From assembly GCA_945870185.1 (NCBI GenBank), contig CAMBRK010000005.1, forward strand, positions 1-64,000: a stretch of DNA of 64,000 bases, in the 5' to 3' direction. Position 1 is the first letter of the stretch. Each line of letters opens with the position of its first letter. The notes below the pieces were generated by a model that saw only the letters and a list, made by a program, of their open reading frames with translations, was not told where the DNA came from and searched no databases. Below, piece by piece: positions 24,055 to 33,595 of the stretch. The position numbers were made by a program, and so were the translations under genes. This stretch comes from Aureispira sp. CCB-QB1. Its GTDB lineage: Bacteria > Bacteroidota > Bacteroidia > Chitinophagales > Saprospiraceae.

Positions 24055-24846
24055 ATGTTTTTAGCAATAGATATAGGTAACTCCAATATTGTAATAGCTT
24101 TACATCAAAATACTGAATGGGCTCACTCTTTCAGATACGAGACCAAAGAACTTCAACCAGAGTATTACTATGAAAGTGCATTGAGAAATTTATTATTAGA
24201 ATGGGGAGTACATAATTCTGATGTAAATAAATGTGCGGTAAGTAGCGTGGTGCCTGATATGAATGACGCCATACTGAATGCTGTATATAGCGTCACCGGT
24301 ACCATTCCGTTACTATTAGGTCCAGATATTTTTAAGGCTTTAGACTTGGCAGTTCCACACCCTTATGAAATTGGCAGCGATTTGGTTTGTAATGCTTATG
24401 CGGCCATCAAAAAGTATGGAAATCAATGCATTGTTGTAGATTTTGGTACTGCCTTGACTTTTACTGTTATTGATGCCATTAAGGGTATTATAGGCGTGAC
24501 TATAGCACCAGGATTAAAGACAGCAATCAACTCCTTATCCTCTCAGACTGCACAATTACCTTTGGTATCATTAGAGATGCCTCCTTCGGTGATAGGACAT
24601 GATACAGCTTCAGCTATACAAGCAGGAGTATTAAGAGGTTATGTAGGATTAGTCAACGAGATACTTAACAGTATGAAAACTGAGCTAAACGAACCCTATA
24701 AAGTCATTGCCACAGGTGGTCTATCTGCTATTTTACACCCTTTGGAGCAGTCGTTTGACTCGATTGATAAAATGCTGACTCTGGATGGCAGTAAATTAAT
24801 TTACGAATATTGTCAAGATTTGAAAACAACATATTTACAAAATTAA
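24055..24846 (+). CDS. coaX: Type III pantothenate kinase
   Basis: Catalyses the first step of coenzyme A synthesis, ATP plus pantothenate to 4'-phosphopantothenate; type III enzymes need a monovalent cation. Markers are phosphate-1 motif DIGNSN (6-11), GSDLVCNAYAA, DFGTALTF (with the catalytic Asp), GVTIAPGLKTAI and adenosine motif ATGGLS. At 263 residues it has normal length. It follows the GT4 gene closely but no CoA-pathway gene is adjacent. Confidence 0.93.
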   Translation: MFLAIDIGNSNIVIALHQNTEWAHSFRYETKELQPEYYYESALRNLLLEWGVHNSDVNKCAVSSVVPDMNDAILNAVYSVTGTIPLLLGPDIFKALDLAVPHPYEIGSDLVCNAYAAIKKYGNQCIVVDFGTALTFTVIDAIKGIIGVTIAPGLKTAINSLSSQTAQLPLVSLEMPPSVIGHDTASAIQAGVLRGYVGLVNEILNSMKTELNEPYKVIATGGLSAILHPLEQSFDSIDKMLTLDGSKLIYEYCQDLKTTYLQN

Positions 24847-24869
24847 TTCCATTGGGAAACAAATCTTTA

Positions 24870-26060
24870 TTATTTCATCTTTAACTCATAATTATAAAAA
24901 GCCTGACCCAATTTAGCCAGAAACGGAAGGCCTACTTCATCATATTCATATGCACCATCGTTATAAATGTTGTTTTTATTGACATGAATGGTAGCTGTCA
25001 GAAAAAATGAAATATTGTTTTTAGTGTCTTCAATATAGGCACAATCAGTCAAGTAACCGTAAGCTGTACCTACTTTATTATAAATCTTCATATGATCTGG
25101 AATGGACGCTTTACTGTCTCCAAACATAAAAAACTTCACATAGCTGTCGTAATATTCAGATGAAGGATAAAAAGCATATTTAGCTGGTAAATCTGACATA
25201 CATTTTTTCAAAAAAATATAGTCATCCGAAGTCAGATTGAACTGCTGGTCTTTAGGGAAGTTCTCAGGCATGATGACCCTTTTTAATGTAGCGTCCATAT
25301 CTTCTATAGTATAAAAATTTTTATGACTAAAGTCAAATGGTGACTGCACCAAACTATCCCTGTCGTCTATAAAACCCAATCCTTTGATGGCATTCTTGGC
25401 TTGATGTTTCCAAGTATATACTGCAACCATTTCTGGTTGATTATATAGCAACTGTGCATTTCTAAAAAAACGTATATTATTTGTTTTTTTATTGTCTTCT
25501 TGCGTAAGTCCACTCAAAGCCAATCTATGATTGATAATAGATTTGTCAGTGATTCCAATAGAGTGCAGGCTTTGATTGATATAGTCTTGGCCTAGCCATT
25601 CATAGAGCCGATTGAAGGCGTCATTGTCACTCACTACAAATAATTTTTCTACATATCTGCTGATTCGTGGTTTTCTATCCAGGGTCGTGGTATCACTGAA
25701 AGCAGGCTTTAACAATGTACTCAACTCAGCATGCATCATGATATCATCTTTGTTGATATCCAATCCTTTTTGATTGAGTTCGTTGATTTTTTGGAGCGAC
25801 AAGATAGCTACTGGCATTTTCACTGTACTAGCGGGATAAAAATATTGATCAGGATTGATATTAAACTTAAATGTGGTTAATTTTTTAGTATTTTTATCTA
25901 TCCTAGTATATAATATTTGTACCTCATGTTGGGGATCCTGAGCAATTTGTTTAAGATATGGATCCTTTAATATATGATCTGAGATCAATGTAGCAGATGT
26001 CCTGCAGGAAACTATCATCGATGTGACTAGTAACAGTGTAAAATATTGAAACCACTTCAT
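24870..26060 (-). CDS. Class A beta-lactamase-like serine hydrolase lipoprotein
   Basis: From the ATG at 26060 there is a lipoprotein signal (TSMIVSC, Cys19), then a penicillin-binding fold: SxxK as Ser78-Thr-Val-Lys81 (PASTVKMPVAIL), SDN at 144-146 (VVSDNDAFNRLYEWLG), and K-V-G in the third motif position. At 396 residues it is about 100 longer than typical class A enzymes. The family also includes D-alanyl-D-alanine hydrolases with no resistance role, so substrate and resistance cannot be called. It is convergent with coaX and separate from the TauE gene. Confidence 0.82.
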   Translation of the reverse strand: MKWFQYFTLLLVTSMIVSCRTSATLISDHILKDPYLKQIAQDPQHEVQILYTRIDKNTKKLTTFKFNINPDQYFYPASTVKMPVAILSLQKINELNQKGLDINKDDIMMHAELSTLLKPAFSDTTTLDRKPRISRYVEKLFVVSDNDAFNRLYEWLGQDYINQSLHSIGITDKSIINHRLALSGLTQEDNKKTNNIRFFRNAQLLYNQPEMVAVYTWKHQAKNAIKGLGFIDDRDSLVQSPFDFSHKNFYTIEDMDATLKRVIMPENFPKDQQFNLTSDDYIFLKKCMSDLPAKYAFYPSSEYYDSYVKFFMFGDSKASIPDHMKIYNKVGTAYGYLTDCAYIEDTKNNISFFLTATIHVNKNNIYNDGAYEYDEVGLPFLAKLGQAFYNYELKMK

Positions 26061-26163
26061 AAGTACTATTTTAAAATTAAACATTAAACATTACACCTTA
26101 AATCTGCCTTCATAACCTTACAGCAGACAGGCATTACATTTTAAACGATTAAACAACTTTAAC

Positions 26164-26931
26164 CTAAAAATCTATCCAACCGAATTGTGTCAATATGGCA
26201 AATATAATGATAAATATCAAAAGTCTATAAGCCCAAAGGTTAATATTTGGAATTTTGGTAGCATAGGCAGCTGTTAGGTAGCCTCCTACAGTCTGGCCCA
26301 AGGCCATAATCAAACCAGCCTCCCAAGAGACCAAACCCTTCCAAGCAAAAATAGCCAGTACTATCGTCGTATAGATCATGATTACTATGGTTTTTATAGC
26401 ATTGGCCCGCATGATACTATATTTCGAAACCAAGACCAATATAGCCAGAAAAAAAATACCCATGCCCATCTGTATAAATCCGCCATAAAATCCCAATGCC
26501 AAAAATACAGGTATATTCACCCAGATGGGCAATTTAGTTCTGGGAGCATCATGAAGCCATCTTTCCGGTTTGACCAAGATGACGATCAGCATGAATACCA
26601 TAAGATATCTAAAGACAAAGAGAAATTGCTCATTAGAAACAATAGTAGCCGTATATACCCCTAAAATTGCCCCGATTACAGTCAAGACAACAATGTCTTT
26701 GGAAGCGGATAGATCTATCAATTTACTTTTTGCAAAACCAGAACTGCTTCCTGCGGCTTGCAATAAAACGCCTACTCTATTGGTACCGTTGGCTAAGTTT
26801 GCGGGTAAGCCTACTAAATCTGTCAAAATACTTAAGGTGATCACGGAGCCATTACCTGCCAAAGTATTGATCGCTCCAGCTACAAAACTTCCGAGCATCA
26901 CCCAAAGATATTCCAAAAGACTGAGATCCAT
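26164..26931 (-). CDS. TauE/SafE-family membrane permease
   Basis: A 255-residue protein with about eight hydrophobic helices and the family landmark GSFVAGAINTLAGNGSVITL near the N-terminus, repeated loosely as GFYGGFIQMGMGIFF in the second half. The ATG at 26931 (MDLSLLEYL) is used because a longer reading overlaps the mce gene. Members move sulfite, sulfoacetate or related anions, or are uncharacterised. Two bases separate it from mce, so they are cotranscribed; a functional link is not obvious. Confidence 0.85.
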   Translation of the reverse strand: MDLSLLEYLWVMLGSFVAGAINTLAGNGSVITLSILTDLVGLPANLANGTNRVGVLLQAAGSSSGFAKSKLIDLSASKDIVVLTVIGAILGVYTATIVSNEQFLFVFRYLMVFMLIVILVKPERWLHDAPRTKLPIWVNIPVFLALGFYGGFIQMGMGIFFLAILVLVSKYSIMRANAIKTIVIMIYTTIVLAIFAWKGLVSWEAGLIMALGQTVGGYLTAAYATKIPNINLWAYRLLIFIIIFAILTQFGWIDF

Positions 26932-26933
26932 AA

Positions 26934-27347
26934 TTATATTTCCTCTTGGATTTCCTGACATAACTCTACGAGTACACCATGGGATGACTTGGGATGAACA
27001 AAACAAACCAATTTATTATCTGCACCTTTTTTGGGTTGCTCATGGAGTAGGACAAAACCTTCAGACCTGAGTCTATCCATCTCCGCATAGATATCATCCA
27101 CTGCAAATGCGATATGATGGATACCTTCACCCTTTTTTTCTATGAACTTGTGAATAGCGCTATTTTCGTCGGTAGCTACTAATAGCTCTATTTTATTGGG
27201 TCCCGACATAAAAAATGATGTCAATACATGTTCAGAAGCTACTTCTTCTCGTTTGTACGCAGGCCTGTTCAAAAGTTTTTCATAAATGGCTTCTGCTGCA
27301 TTGAGGTCCTTGACTGCGATTCCGATGTGTTCTATTTTTTGAATCAT
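26934..27347 (-). CDS. mce: Methylmalonyl-CoA epimerase
   Basis: Interconverts (S)- and (R)-methylmalonyl-CoA in propionate/succinate metabolism. The 137-residue protein is a two-module vicinal-oxygen-chelate fold with metal ligands visible as His7 (IEHIGIAV), Glu in PNKIELLV, His in GIHHIAFAV and Glu in GVLVELCQ. The modules are joined by the typical EGIHHIAFAVDDI segment. No mutase gene is in the window. Confidence 0.9.
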   Translation of the reverse strand: MIQKIEHIGIAVKDLNAAEAIYEKLLNRPAYKREEVASEHVLTSFFMSGPNKIELLVATDENSAIHKFIEKKGEGIHHIAFAVDDIYAEMDRLRSEGFVLLHEQPKKGADNKLVCFVHPKSSHGVLVELCQEIQEEI

Positions 27348-27365
27348 GATAAATGAAATTTTAGA

Positions 27366-27398
27366 TATAAAAAAGCCCGAATTTTTATATTCAGGCTT
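27366..27398 (-). terminator. Intrinsic terminator of the type IX cargo gene
   Basis: Read on the minus strand, AAGCCTGAA and TTCGGGCTT form a stem (27373-27381 with 27390-27398) followed by TTTTTTA. It lies 22 bases past the stop of the 27420-30341 gene. Confidence 0.8.
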
Positions 27399-27419
27399 AT
27401 TAATTTATATTTCGAGTCT

Positions 27420-30341
27420 CTATTTCCGCAGCATAGTGACACTTCCTTTTAGTGTTTTTGCTACTCCTAAAATTTTGTATTTAGCCACCCATAGATACGA
27501 TTCTGTTGGCGCAATTTGGTCCTGATACTTCCCATCCCACTCGATAAATATATCGTTGCTGACAAATACTTCTTGTCCCCATCTATTGAATACGTGAAGT
27601 TCGTATTCGGTAATGTCTGGAAAGCAGTATTTTGGTAGATTTACTGGACCAAAAGTACGATTGTACTTTTCAGCTTCTTTGTAAGCTTTTGTTGTATCAA
27701 CTTGATTAGCCGCTAAAGTTCCGTCTGGAAAAAAGATTTTGGCATAGACTAAGTCTCGGGTCCCGATATCTTCAGAAGTTACTTTTCTATCTTTTATTAT
27801 ATCATTATTGCAAAAATTACTTGTTATTGTAACGGAATAAGTTCCAATTTCTAAAACTTCAATTTCCCTTGCGGTGCTTCCATTACTCCATTTAAATAAA
27901 TAACCACCTATTGTTTGATTTCTGTTTAAAATTAAGGTTAAAGGCTGACAAACAGGACTAATAGTATCAATTCGAAATTGATCAGTTAACGCTTTAAAGT
28001 CAAAGTCTACTATTTGACTAGCGGTTGAAGTATTTCCACATACATCAGTTACAGTAATAATATAAGTTAAATTATTTTCTTTTGGTTTTTCTTTAAATTC
28101 CAATTCTAACACCTGTGTACTTTGACCATTTGACCAAGCATATTTTAAATTAGAAGAAAATATGCTGGTTCTTGCATTTAATCTTACCTTTCCTTCAGTA
28201 CATTTTAATGATTCTTCTTTATTAATACTAACACTAATATTATTACTTCCTTTTAACTCCACTACCTTAGTCGCCGTAGCTGTAGTACCACAAACATCCG
28301 TCACTGTGACTGTATAGGTCACAACTTCACTATCATTAATACTAAGTGCTGCCGTAGACGCACCTGTACTCCATCTATAAGTCATATCTCCAAGGCCCAT
28401 TGCATTACCAGAAGCAGTCAATAAACCACTGATAGTTCCTCTGATACAATTTACAGTTGGATTGCCTGATATGGTCGCTGCATTAAGCTTTTGCGGAAAA
28501 GGACCTACATTGATCGACGCAGTAGCAGTCTCATTACATTCATCTACTATGGTCACACTATAAGTTCCTGGTGTTGCTATTTCTATACTTCCTATTGCAC
28601 TTTCTCCTGTAGACCAATTGATGGTTTTTAAATTTGGATGTCCGGGTTGATAGCCCAATGATAGCGTTTGTTTGCCATTAGTACAGAAATTGCCCAAACT
28701 TAGATTGATCTGTGCCTGTGGTTTGGTATATCTTTCTAGTTTTGCAGTATCACATAGGACAAAACAAACATCCTTGTTTATGGTGACCATTACTGAATAC
28801 TCACCTTCCTTAAATACTCTAAGGGTATCAGCTGTTGACTCATCGCTCCACTTATAAGCGGTGGCACCATCCACTTTTGCATCAAAGGTCCAATCTATAG
28901 GCTCATTGGGACAAAACGGTTTAACAGCTAAGGACAATACGGGTACTTCAAAGTTGTGAGCTTTTGTTTTAACCACAAGGTCATTACTAAAATCAGTAGC
29001 ATTAGATACTTTCCAAACCAATGTATCTGCTTTAAAAGCATTATCTACCAGTATATTTTCTGTCATGTCCATCTCACACCCAGTCTGTCCTTCTTTGTTG
29101 GTTTTAATAAATGAAGGTACTGTCAAATCATCTTTCGAGCTAGTAGTGTAATAGACATATCCATTATCACGGGTCTGAAATAAGGATCCCGTAAAATCAA
29201 AAGAACTATCGGTTCGATCATATTTCTTTTTCCAAAGTATCTTACCTGATTTATCCATTTTAAGCATAAATGGATAAAATTTTTGGTCTGCAAAACTAAA
29301 ATTAGCTCCTGCCAAAACGATGTTATTGTCCTTATCAATAATACTATGTTTTATAATAGTCATATCATCTTGATTTACGACTATTTTTTTTGACCAGGTT
29401 ACATTGCCTGCAGCATCAGTTTTGATAATAAATCCTTTGACTAAAGTAGAAGGTGGAACAACTTCAAAAAGATAACCTGTCAGCACATAACTACCATCAC
29501 TAAATTTATGAGCATTATAGGCAAATGGTGCACTTGCATCGAAATCTAAATCGCTATAGCTTTTGCTCATTACCGGATTACCCAAAGTATCAAAAACAGC
29601 CAAGAAAGGTTTCGTGCCTAAGGAATCTGACACTCCCGTCATGATAAAAGTGGTATCATCCGCATATTCAAATCCTAAAAAAGTTTCGTTCAATTTTATA
29701 TTACCCTTAGTAGTATTTAAGCTTTTAGTCCAGGCTGAATTTCCACTGTAACTTTTCTTACTGATAAAAATAGATTGCTCATTGTCCACTACACCACTAA
29801 ATGCTTGAAACAAAGATTTATTATAATTGACCAATAAAGTCGATGGACCTAAATTGTCCGATTTATTATTTGTGGTTCCGATAGCTTTTAAAAATCCAAG
29901 ATTGCCATTCGAATGCAATGAACCCATAAGATTCACTGGAAGATTATCTTGGAAAGTTACAAGGGTGTAATATATAGAGTCGTTTTGGGCTTGTACCAAT
30001 GATGCCAGTGATGCAAATCGTGGACTAAAATTCTTATATCTACTAGATAAAGCGATAGATTTAGACCAATTGACATCACCTTTTGGTTTGAAACTTGTGA
30101 TAATCAGTGTATCACCATAAATAGTATCTTGTGGGTTTTCTTGCTCTTCCAATTCGACATGCAAAGCAATATAACTCCCGTCCTTAGTCTGAATAGCATC
30201 CAAACTGAGCACATTTTTATCATTTTGAGCAGGATAGAGTCTGTGAAATTTATCCTGAGCTTGAAGTACCATAGTAGAGCATCCAAGAATACTCAACACA
30301 AGGCATATCTGTAAATAAAAATTACTTCTTACTTTTATCAT
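27420..30341 (-). CDS. Large secreted protein with type IX type B sorting domain
   Basis: A 973-residue surface or secreted protein. The start is the ATG at 30341; a longer form would use TTG. The signal peptide (QICLVLSILGCSTMVLQAQ) is followed by an N-terminal region of about 450 residues resembling a delta-60-repeat/beta-propeller-like layout (alternating GSYVLTGY, DNGYVYYTTSS). Then come several Ig-like/PKD-like modules with repeated YxWSTG or YxWSNG and YTVTVTDVCGTTAT segments (about 480-850). The gliding-motility-type C-terminal domain ends in YELHVFNRWGQEVF and SYLWVAKYK. The last domain is the signal that type IX secretion recognises. Confidence 0.88.
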   Translation of the reverse strand: MIKVRSNFYLQICLVLSILGCSTMVLQAQDKFHRLYPAQNDKNVLSLDAIQTKDGSYIALHVELEEQENPQDTIYGDTLIITSFKPKGDVNWSKSIALSSRYKNFSPRFASLASLVQAQNDSIYYTLVTFQDNLPVNLMGSLHSNGNLGFLKAIGTTNNKSDNLGPSTLLVNYNKSLFQAFSGVVDNEQSIFISKKSYSGNSAWTKSLNTTKGNIKLNETFLGFEYADDTTFIMTGVSDSLGTKPFLAVFDTLGNPVMSKSYSDLDFDASAPFAYNAHKFSDGSYVLTGYLFEVVPPSTLVKGFIIKTDAAGNVTWSKKIVVNQDDMTIIKHSIIDKDNNIVLAGANFSFADQKFYPFMLKMDKSGKILWKKKYDRTDSSFDFTGSLFQTRDNGYVYYTTSSKDDLTVPSFIKTNKEGQTGCEMDMTENILVDNAFKADTLVWKVSNATDFSNDLVVKTKAHNFEVPVLSLAVKPFCPNEPIDWTFDAKVDGATAYKWSDESTADTLRVFKEGEYSVMVTINKDVCFVLCDTAKLERYTKPQAQINLSLGNFCTNGKQTLSLGYQPGHPNLKTINWSTGESAIGSIEIATPGTYSVTIVDECNETATASINVGPFPQKLNAATISGNPTVNCIRGTISGLLTASGNAMGLGDMTYRWSTGASTAALSINDSEVVTYTVTVTDVCGTTATATKVVELKGSNNISVSINKEESLKCTEGKVRLNARTSIFSSNLKYAWSNGQSTQVLELEFKEKPKENNLTYIITVTDVCGNTSTASQIVDFDFKALTDQFRIDTISPVCQPLTLILNRNQTIGGYLFKWSNGSTAREIEVLEIGTYSVTITSNFCNNDIIKDRKVTSEDIGTRDLVYAKIFFPDGTLAANQVDTTKAYKEAEKYNRTFGPVNLPKYCFPDITEYELHVFNRWGQEVFVSNDIFIEWDGKYQDQIAPTESYLWVAKYKILGVAKTLKGSVTMLRK

Positions 30342-30368
30342 AACTTTATTATAAAGTGATTTTAACGC

Positions 30369-30398
30369 CAAAAATACAATTAAACTCCAAAATTACAA
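30369..30398 (-). promoter_or_regulatory. Promoter of the type IX cargo gene
   Basis: On the minus strand TTG (30396-30398) and TATTTTTG (30369-30376) are separated by exactly 19 bases, matching the Bacteroidota consensus. The start codon is 28 bases downstream of the minus-7 box. Confidence 0.7.
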
Positions 30399-30451
30399 TA
30401 ATATATTTAACTGATTACCTCTTGGGCGACATTTATAAGTAAATTTTAACA

Positions 30452-30488
30452 AAAAAGGGATGTTTACCAACTATAAACATCCCTTTTT
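30452..30488 (-). terminator. Strong intrinsic terminator
   Basis: A 14-bp perfect stem (AAAAAGGGATGTTT, 30452-30465, with its reverse complement at 30475-30488) and a 9-base loop, with a T run on the outgoing minus strand. It follows the coiled-coil protein gene at 30530 and insulates it from the downstream cargo-gene promoter. The symmetric A/T flanks may allow bidirectional action. Confidence 0.88.
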
Positions 30489-30529
30489 CTGATTAAAAAT
30501 TTAAATCAATATGATCTCATAAAATTCTT

Positions 30530-31204
30530 TTAATCCTTCTTGCCTAAGTTATTGAGTTTCTCAGTCACCTTTTCTACTGATGATTTTTGAGTATCGATCT
30601 CTTTAACTTTGTTTTCCTGATCTACTATATTCTTTTCAATATTCTTTTCTGATTCGGATATTTTTTGTTTTGCCTTTTCTATATCTTTATGAAAATCATC
30701 ATTTTTTTCTTTCAGTTTCTTAAGATCTTTTTCAAGGTCTTTCAACTTATCTTCTTCGCTTTTGATTTCTTCCATGACAACTTTCTTTCTTACGGCAATA
30801 AAGTAATCATACAAAAACTGCCTTACCGCCTTTGTTTGTGAAGCATGATCATTGGAATTGACAAATGCTCCGCCCAAGTCAACCCACATATAGGTTGTAG
30901 CCATACCTTTTCCTTCTTCAAACTTTACATATAAATCCACCGGCGAAGATCCATTAATCGTTTGGATTTTTGTTGCCATTAAAAAATGTTCTCTAGCTTT
31001 TTTATTCTCCTTTAGTTTTCCAAAGTCTTTCATGATTTCATAAAAAGTCTTTTCAGATTTTTTGACATCAGCTCCAGGAATTTCAATAAAAAAACCATTT
31101 TGTGAGCCCAGACTCATAGATGATTTACGTTCGATAGCATCTTGAGATTGCCCCATGTTGATTACTAAGAAAGAGACCAAAAAGATGTAAAAAAAGTTCT
31201 TCAT
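30530..31204 (-). CDS. Secreted protein with C-terminal coiled coil, unknown function
   Basis: The 224-residue protein has a Sec signal peptide (FFYIFLVSFLVINMGQSQ) and a globular part (about 25-135, with DLYVKFEEGKGMATTYMWVDLGGAFV). A highly charged coiled coil at about 140-215, with many Lys-Glu-Asp heptads (KDLEKDLKKLKEKNDDF), completes it. I do not recognise a family. It is probably periplasmic. It stands between the terminator at 30452 and the thioredoxin gene, with no operon partner in close contact (70-base gap). Confidence 0.72.
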   Translation of the reverse strand: MKNFFYIFLVSFLVINMGQSQDAIERKSSMSLGSQNGFFIEIPGADVKKSEKTFYEIMKDFGKLKENKKAREHFLMATKIQTINGSSPVDLYVKFEEGKGMATTYMWVDLGGAFVNSNDHASQTKAVRQFLYDYFIAVRKKVVMEEIKSEEDKLKDLEKDLKKLKEKNDDFHKDIEKAKQKISESEKNIEKNIVDQENKVKEIDTQKSSVEKVTEKLNNLGKKD

Positions 31205-31274
31205 TTTGTTGATATTTTGTTGTTAAAAGATATACATTATAGACGCTCTCTGGATGCCTTAGTCACAGAAAATA

Positions 31275-32450
31275 CTATACTTTTTTAGAATTTAGAAATC
31301 TAATCAAGCCGTCATAATTATTCAGATCTTCACCTTTCTTTTCAGCTTTCAATTTTGCTTTTTCTACAACTTTTAAAGCTTTTGCCACTTCTTGGTTAGA
31401 AACCATCACAGAGCAATAGATATTCAAATTTTCAATAGACTCATTGAGATCATACATTTTCTCTGCATAGCTAGCCGCATCGGCTACCATAATTTTATTG
31501 TCCTTGAAATTCGTAATGATGTCAGTAATTATGGCTTTTAGCTTAGCAGCATCTTTATTATTTTTTTTGGCTAAATCACGATATGAATCTATATATCTAC
31601 TTTCGTTACGCATTACCTTATAATATTTCATGTTGGACTCTGCCTTGAAAGTATCATATTCGTCAGGTATAAGTTTGTCGGCTTTAGAGAGTGTTTCTGA
31701 AAGTAAAGTTTCCATTTCATATTCTATGGCTTTCTTTACCGTAGCGCTTAGAGCTGTTTTACATTTTTCTGCAAATGCTTCCTTTCCCGAAATGGCCATG
31801 ATTTTCTTTTGATTAGCTATCACTTGGTCAAAAAGCTTTGAGTCAGACTCTACTGCAGCTTCCAAAATAAATTTTAATCTTTGCTCTTCTGTGATTTCAG
31901 GATTGGAATTCAAATATTCATTAGATATTTTCAGGCTTGGCTTATCGGAGGCGTTGAGTGCTTTTACATAGTTATACATCAAGTCATAACTTCTGTCACC
32001 TGCATTGTATTTTTCTTCAAACTTTGAACTTCTGTCCATTTTTTTCATGGCTTCACCACCCAATGCTATGAGTCCGTCTGGTTGCTGGCCCCCGGTAATG
32101 TTTTTTACCACTTTGCCATCTCCATCAATAAAAAATAAAGTTGGGTATGCTCTCACGGGATACTTATGTCCGAAAGTGACACCATCCGTTTCTTCCATAT
32201 CCAATTTTAAATTGATAAAATTAGCATTAAAAAAGTCACCTACTTCTTGCTTGGTAAATACATTTTTGGCCATAGCTTTACATGGCCCGCACCACTTAGC
32301 ATAAGCGTCCACAAAAAGCAACTTATCTTCTGCTTTGGCCTTAGCCATAGCGTCTTTCCATGATCCTTCAAAAAAAGTGATACCTTGTGAAAAAAGAGAT
32401 GAAGGGTGTAATACTATCGAAAAAAATACAAATACCAATATTCTACTCAT
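31275..32450 (-). CDS. Periplasmic thioredoxin-fold protein
   Basis: Signal peptide (LVFVFFSIVLHPSSLFSQ) followed by a thioredoxin domain (about 25-135) with the active site WCGPC (Cys54, Cys57) and cis-proline in VRAYPTLFF. The remaining 255 residues are helical with no catalytic motif that I recognise (CSVMVSNQEVAKALKVVEKA resembles a repeat-type helix). It is exported, so it probably reduces or oxidises disulfides in the periplasm. A TACTTTTG minus-7 box lies at 32482-32489. Confidence 0.85.
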   Translation of the reverse strand: MSRILVFVFFSIVLHPSSLFSQGITFFEGSWKDAMAKAKAEDKLLFVDAYAKWCGPCKAMAKNVFTKQEVGDFFNANFINLKLDMEETDGVTFGHKYPVRAYPTLFFIDGDGKVVKNITGGQQPDGLIALGGEAMKKMDRSSKFEEKYNAGDRSYDLMYNYVKALNASDKPSLKISNEYLNSNPEITEEQRLKFILEAAVESDSKLFDQVIANQKKIMAISGKEAFAEKCKTALSATVKKAIEYEMETLLSETLSKADKLIPDEYDTFKAESNMKYYKVMRNESRYIDSYRDLAKKNNKDAAKLKAIITDIITNFKDNKIMVADAASYAEKMYDLNESIENLNIYCSVMVSNQEVAKALKVVEKAKLKAEKKGEDLNNYDGLIRFLNSKKV

Positions 32451-32481
32451 ATGAACGCTATGTTTAATGATATCTAAACTA

Positions 32482-32489
32482 CAAAAGTA
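32482..32489 (-). promoter_or_regulatory. Minus-7 box for the thioredoxin-fold gene
   Basis: TACTTTTG on the minus strand fits TAnnTTTG, 32 bases upstream of the start codon. No clear TTG minus-33 is found at 19-21 bases. Confidence 0.5.
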
Positions 32490-32606
32490 CTTAAAAAGTT
32501 AATAAATCACCAGAGTTTTAACGATTTTGTAACAATAGGTCTCAGAAATCGAGATATATGATCCATCTGAAGTTCTATATATGTGTCACAACTTAAAACC
32601 CAACTC

Positions 32607-33026
32607 TTACTCCCACACCTTCCCAGTCCTAAAGACCGTACCTTTAAATAGTGCTACGGTCTCTTGATTCTGATTTTTTACTTCTACATGATAAATAGCT
32701 GTACTCTTTCCTAAGTGCTTTTCTACAGCGGTCATGGTCAAAATATCTCCGACTTTTACCGCTTTGATGTGCGAAATGGATGTTTCTATAGATACGGCAT
32801 GGACGCCATGACTATTACTGGCAAATGCAAAAGCACTATCGGCTAGTGAAAATGAAATACCACCGTGGCATATACCAAAACCATTGACCATGTCAGGTCT
32901 GATCTCAGCTGATAAGGTACAACACCCTACACCTACTTCCAAAATCCTGACGCCCAACCATTGTGAAAATGCATCTTTTAACATCATTTTTTCAACGATC
33001 CATTTGGCTTTTTCCTGTGGTGTCAT
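32607..33026 (-). CDS. paaI: PaaI-type hotdog-fold thioesterase
   Basis: A 139-residue hotdog-fold acyl-CoA thioesterase of the hydroxyphenylacetyl-CoA type. The active-site loop NGFGICHGGISFSLADSA contains the conserved Asp and Gly-Gly, and the C-terminal strand pattern (TAIYHVEVKNQNQETVALF) fits. It follows hpt by 14 bases on the same strand, so it is likely cotranscribed with hpt and the M28 peptidase gene. The real substrate may be any aromatic or short acyl-CoA. Confidence 0.87.
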   Translation of the reverse strand: MTPQEKAKWIVEKMMLKDAFSQWLGVRILEVGVGCCTLSAEIRPDMVNGFGICHGGISFSLADSAFAFASNSHGVHAVSIETSISHIKAVKVGDILTMTAVEKHLGKSTAIYHVEVKNQNQETVALFKGTVFRTGKVWE

Positions 33027-33040
33027 GAGCTTTTCTGTGA

Positions 33041-33595
33041 TTATTCCTGATATAGCTGATATAAATCTTTGAGGTTTCTGCCCATACCGTCATAGTCTAG
33101 ACCGTATCCCACGACAAACTTATTGGGTATCACAAATCCTGGATACTGAGTCGTGATATCGTGTAGGTGAGCGTCTGGTTTTATCAATATGGAAGATAGA
33201 GCGATACTAGCTGGACCATAATTTCCAAGTTCTGGGATAAAAGCGGCCATAGTATTGCCCGTGTCAATGATATCTTCTACGATGATGAGATGTCTATCTT
33301 TGAGATCAATATTGGGTGGCATGTAGATATCAATGTTTCCCGTGCTTTCGGTACCATGATAGGATTTGATTCTTACAAAATTGAGTTCGCAAGGAAAATC
33401 AAGCTTGCGTATCAAATCAGCAGCATATATAAATGCACCATTCATCACTACCAAAAACATAGGATATTTTTCATGGTAATCTTCTCTGATGCTATCTGCT
33501 ATTTCCTGTACTTTAGCTTCGATCGTTTTATCGTCGATATACTTTACAAACTTAAGGTCACCTACTTCGATGATTTCTTTCTGGATGATATTCAC
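33041..33595 (-). CDS. hpt: Hypoxanthine phosphoribosyltransferase
   Basis: Purine salvage enzyme: hypoxanthine (or guanine) plus PRPP gives IMP (or GMP). It has the PRPP-binding motif HLIIVEDIIDTGNT and the base-recognition segment IPNKFVVGYGLDYDG. The start is GTG, which overlaps the M28 peptidase stop codon by 4 bases in a GTGA arrangement, a sign of translational coupling. At 184 residues it has normal length. Confidence 0.93.
   Translation of the reverse strand: MNIIQKEIIEVGDLKFVKYIDDKTIEAKVQEIADSIREDYHEKYPMFLVVMNGAFIYAADLIRKLDFPCELNFVRIKSYHGTESTGNIDIYMPPNIDLKDRHLIIVEDIIDTGNTMAAFIPELGNYGPASIALSSILIKPDAHLHDITTQYPGFVIPNKFVVGYGLDYDGMGRNLKDLYQLYQE

Noticed and set aside
26570-27070. Plus-strand reading frame of 166 codons opposite TauE and mce
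   Set aside because: It is antisense to two well-recognised genes and its low-complexity sequence matches no family.
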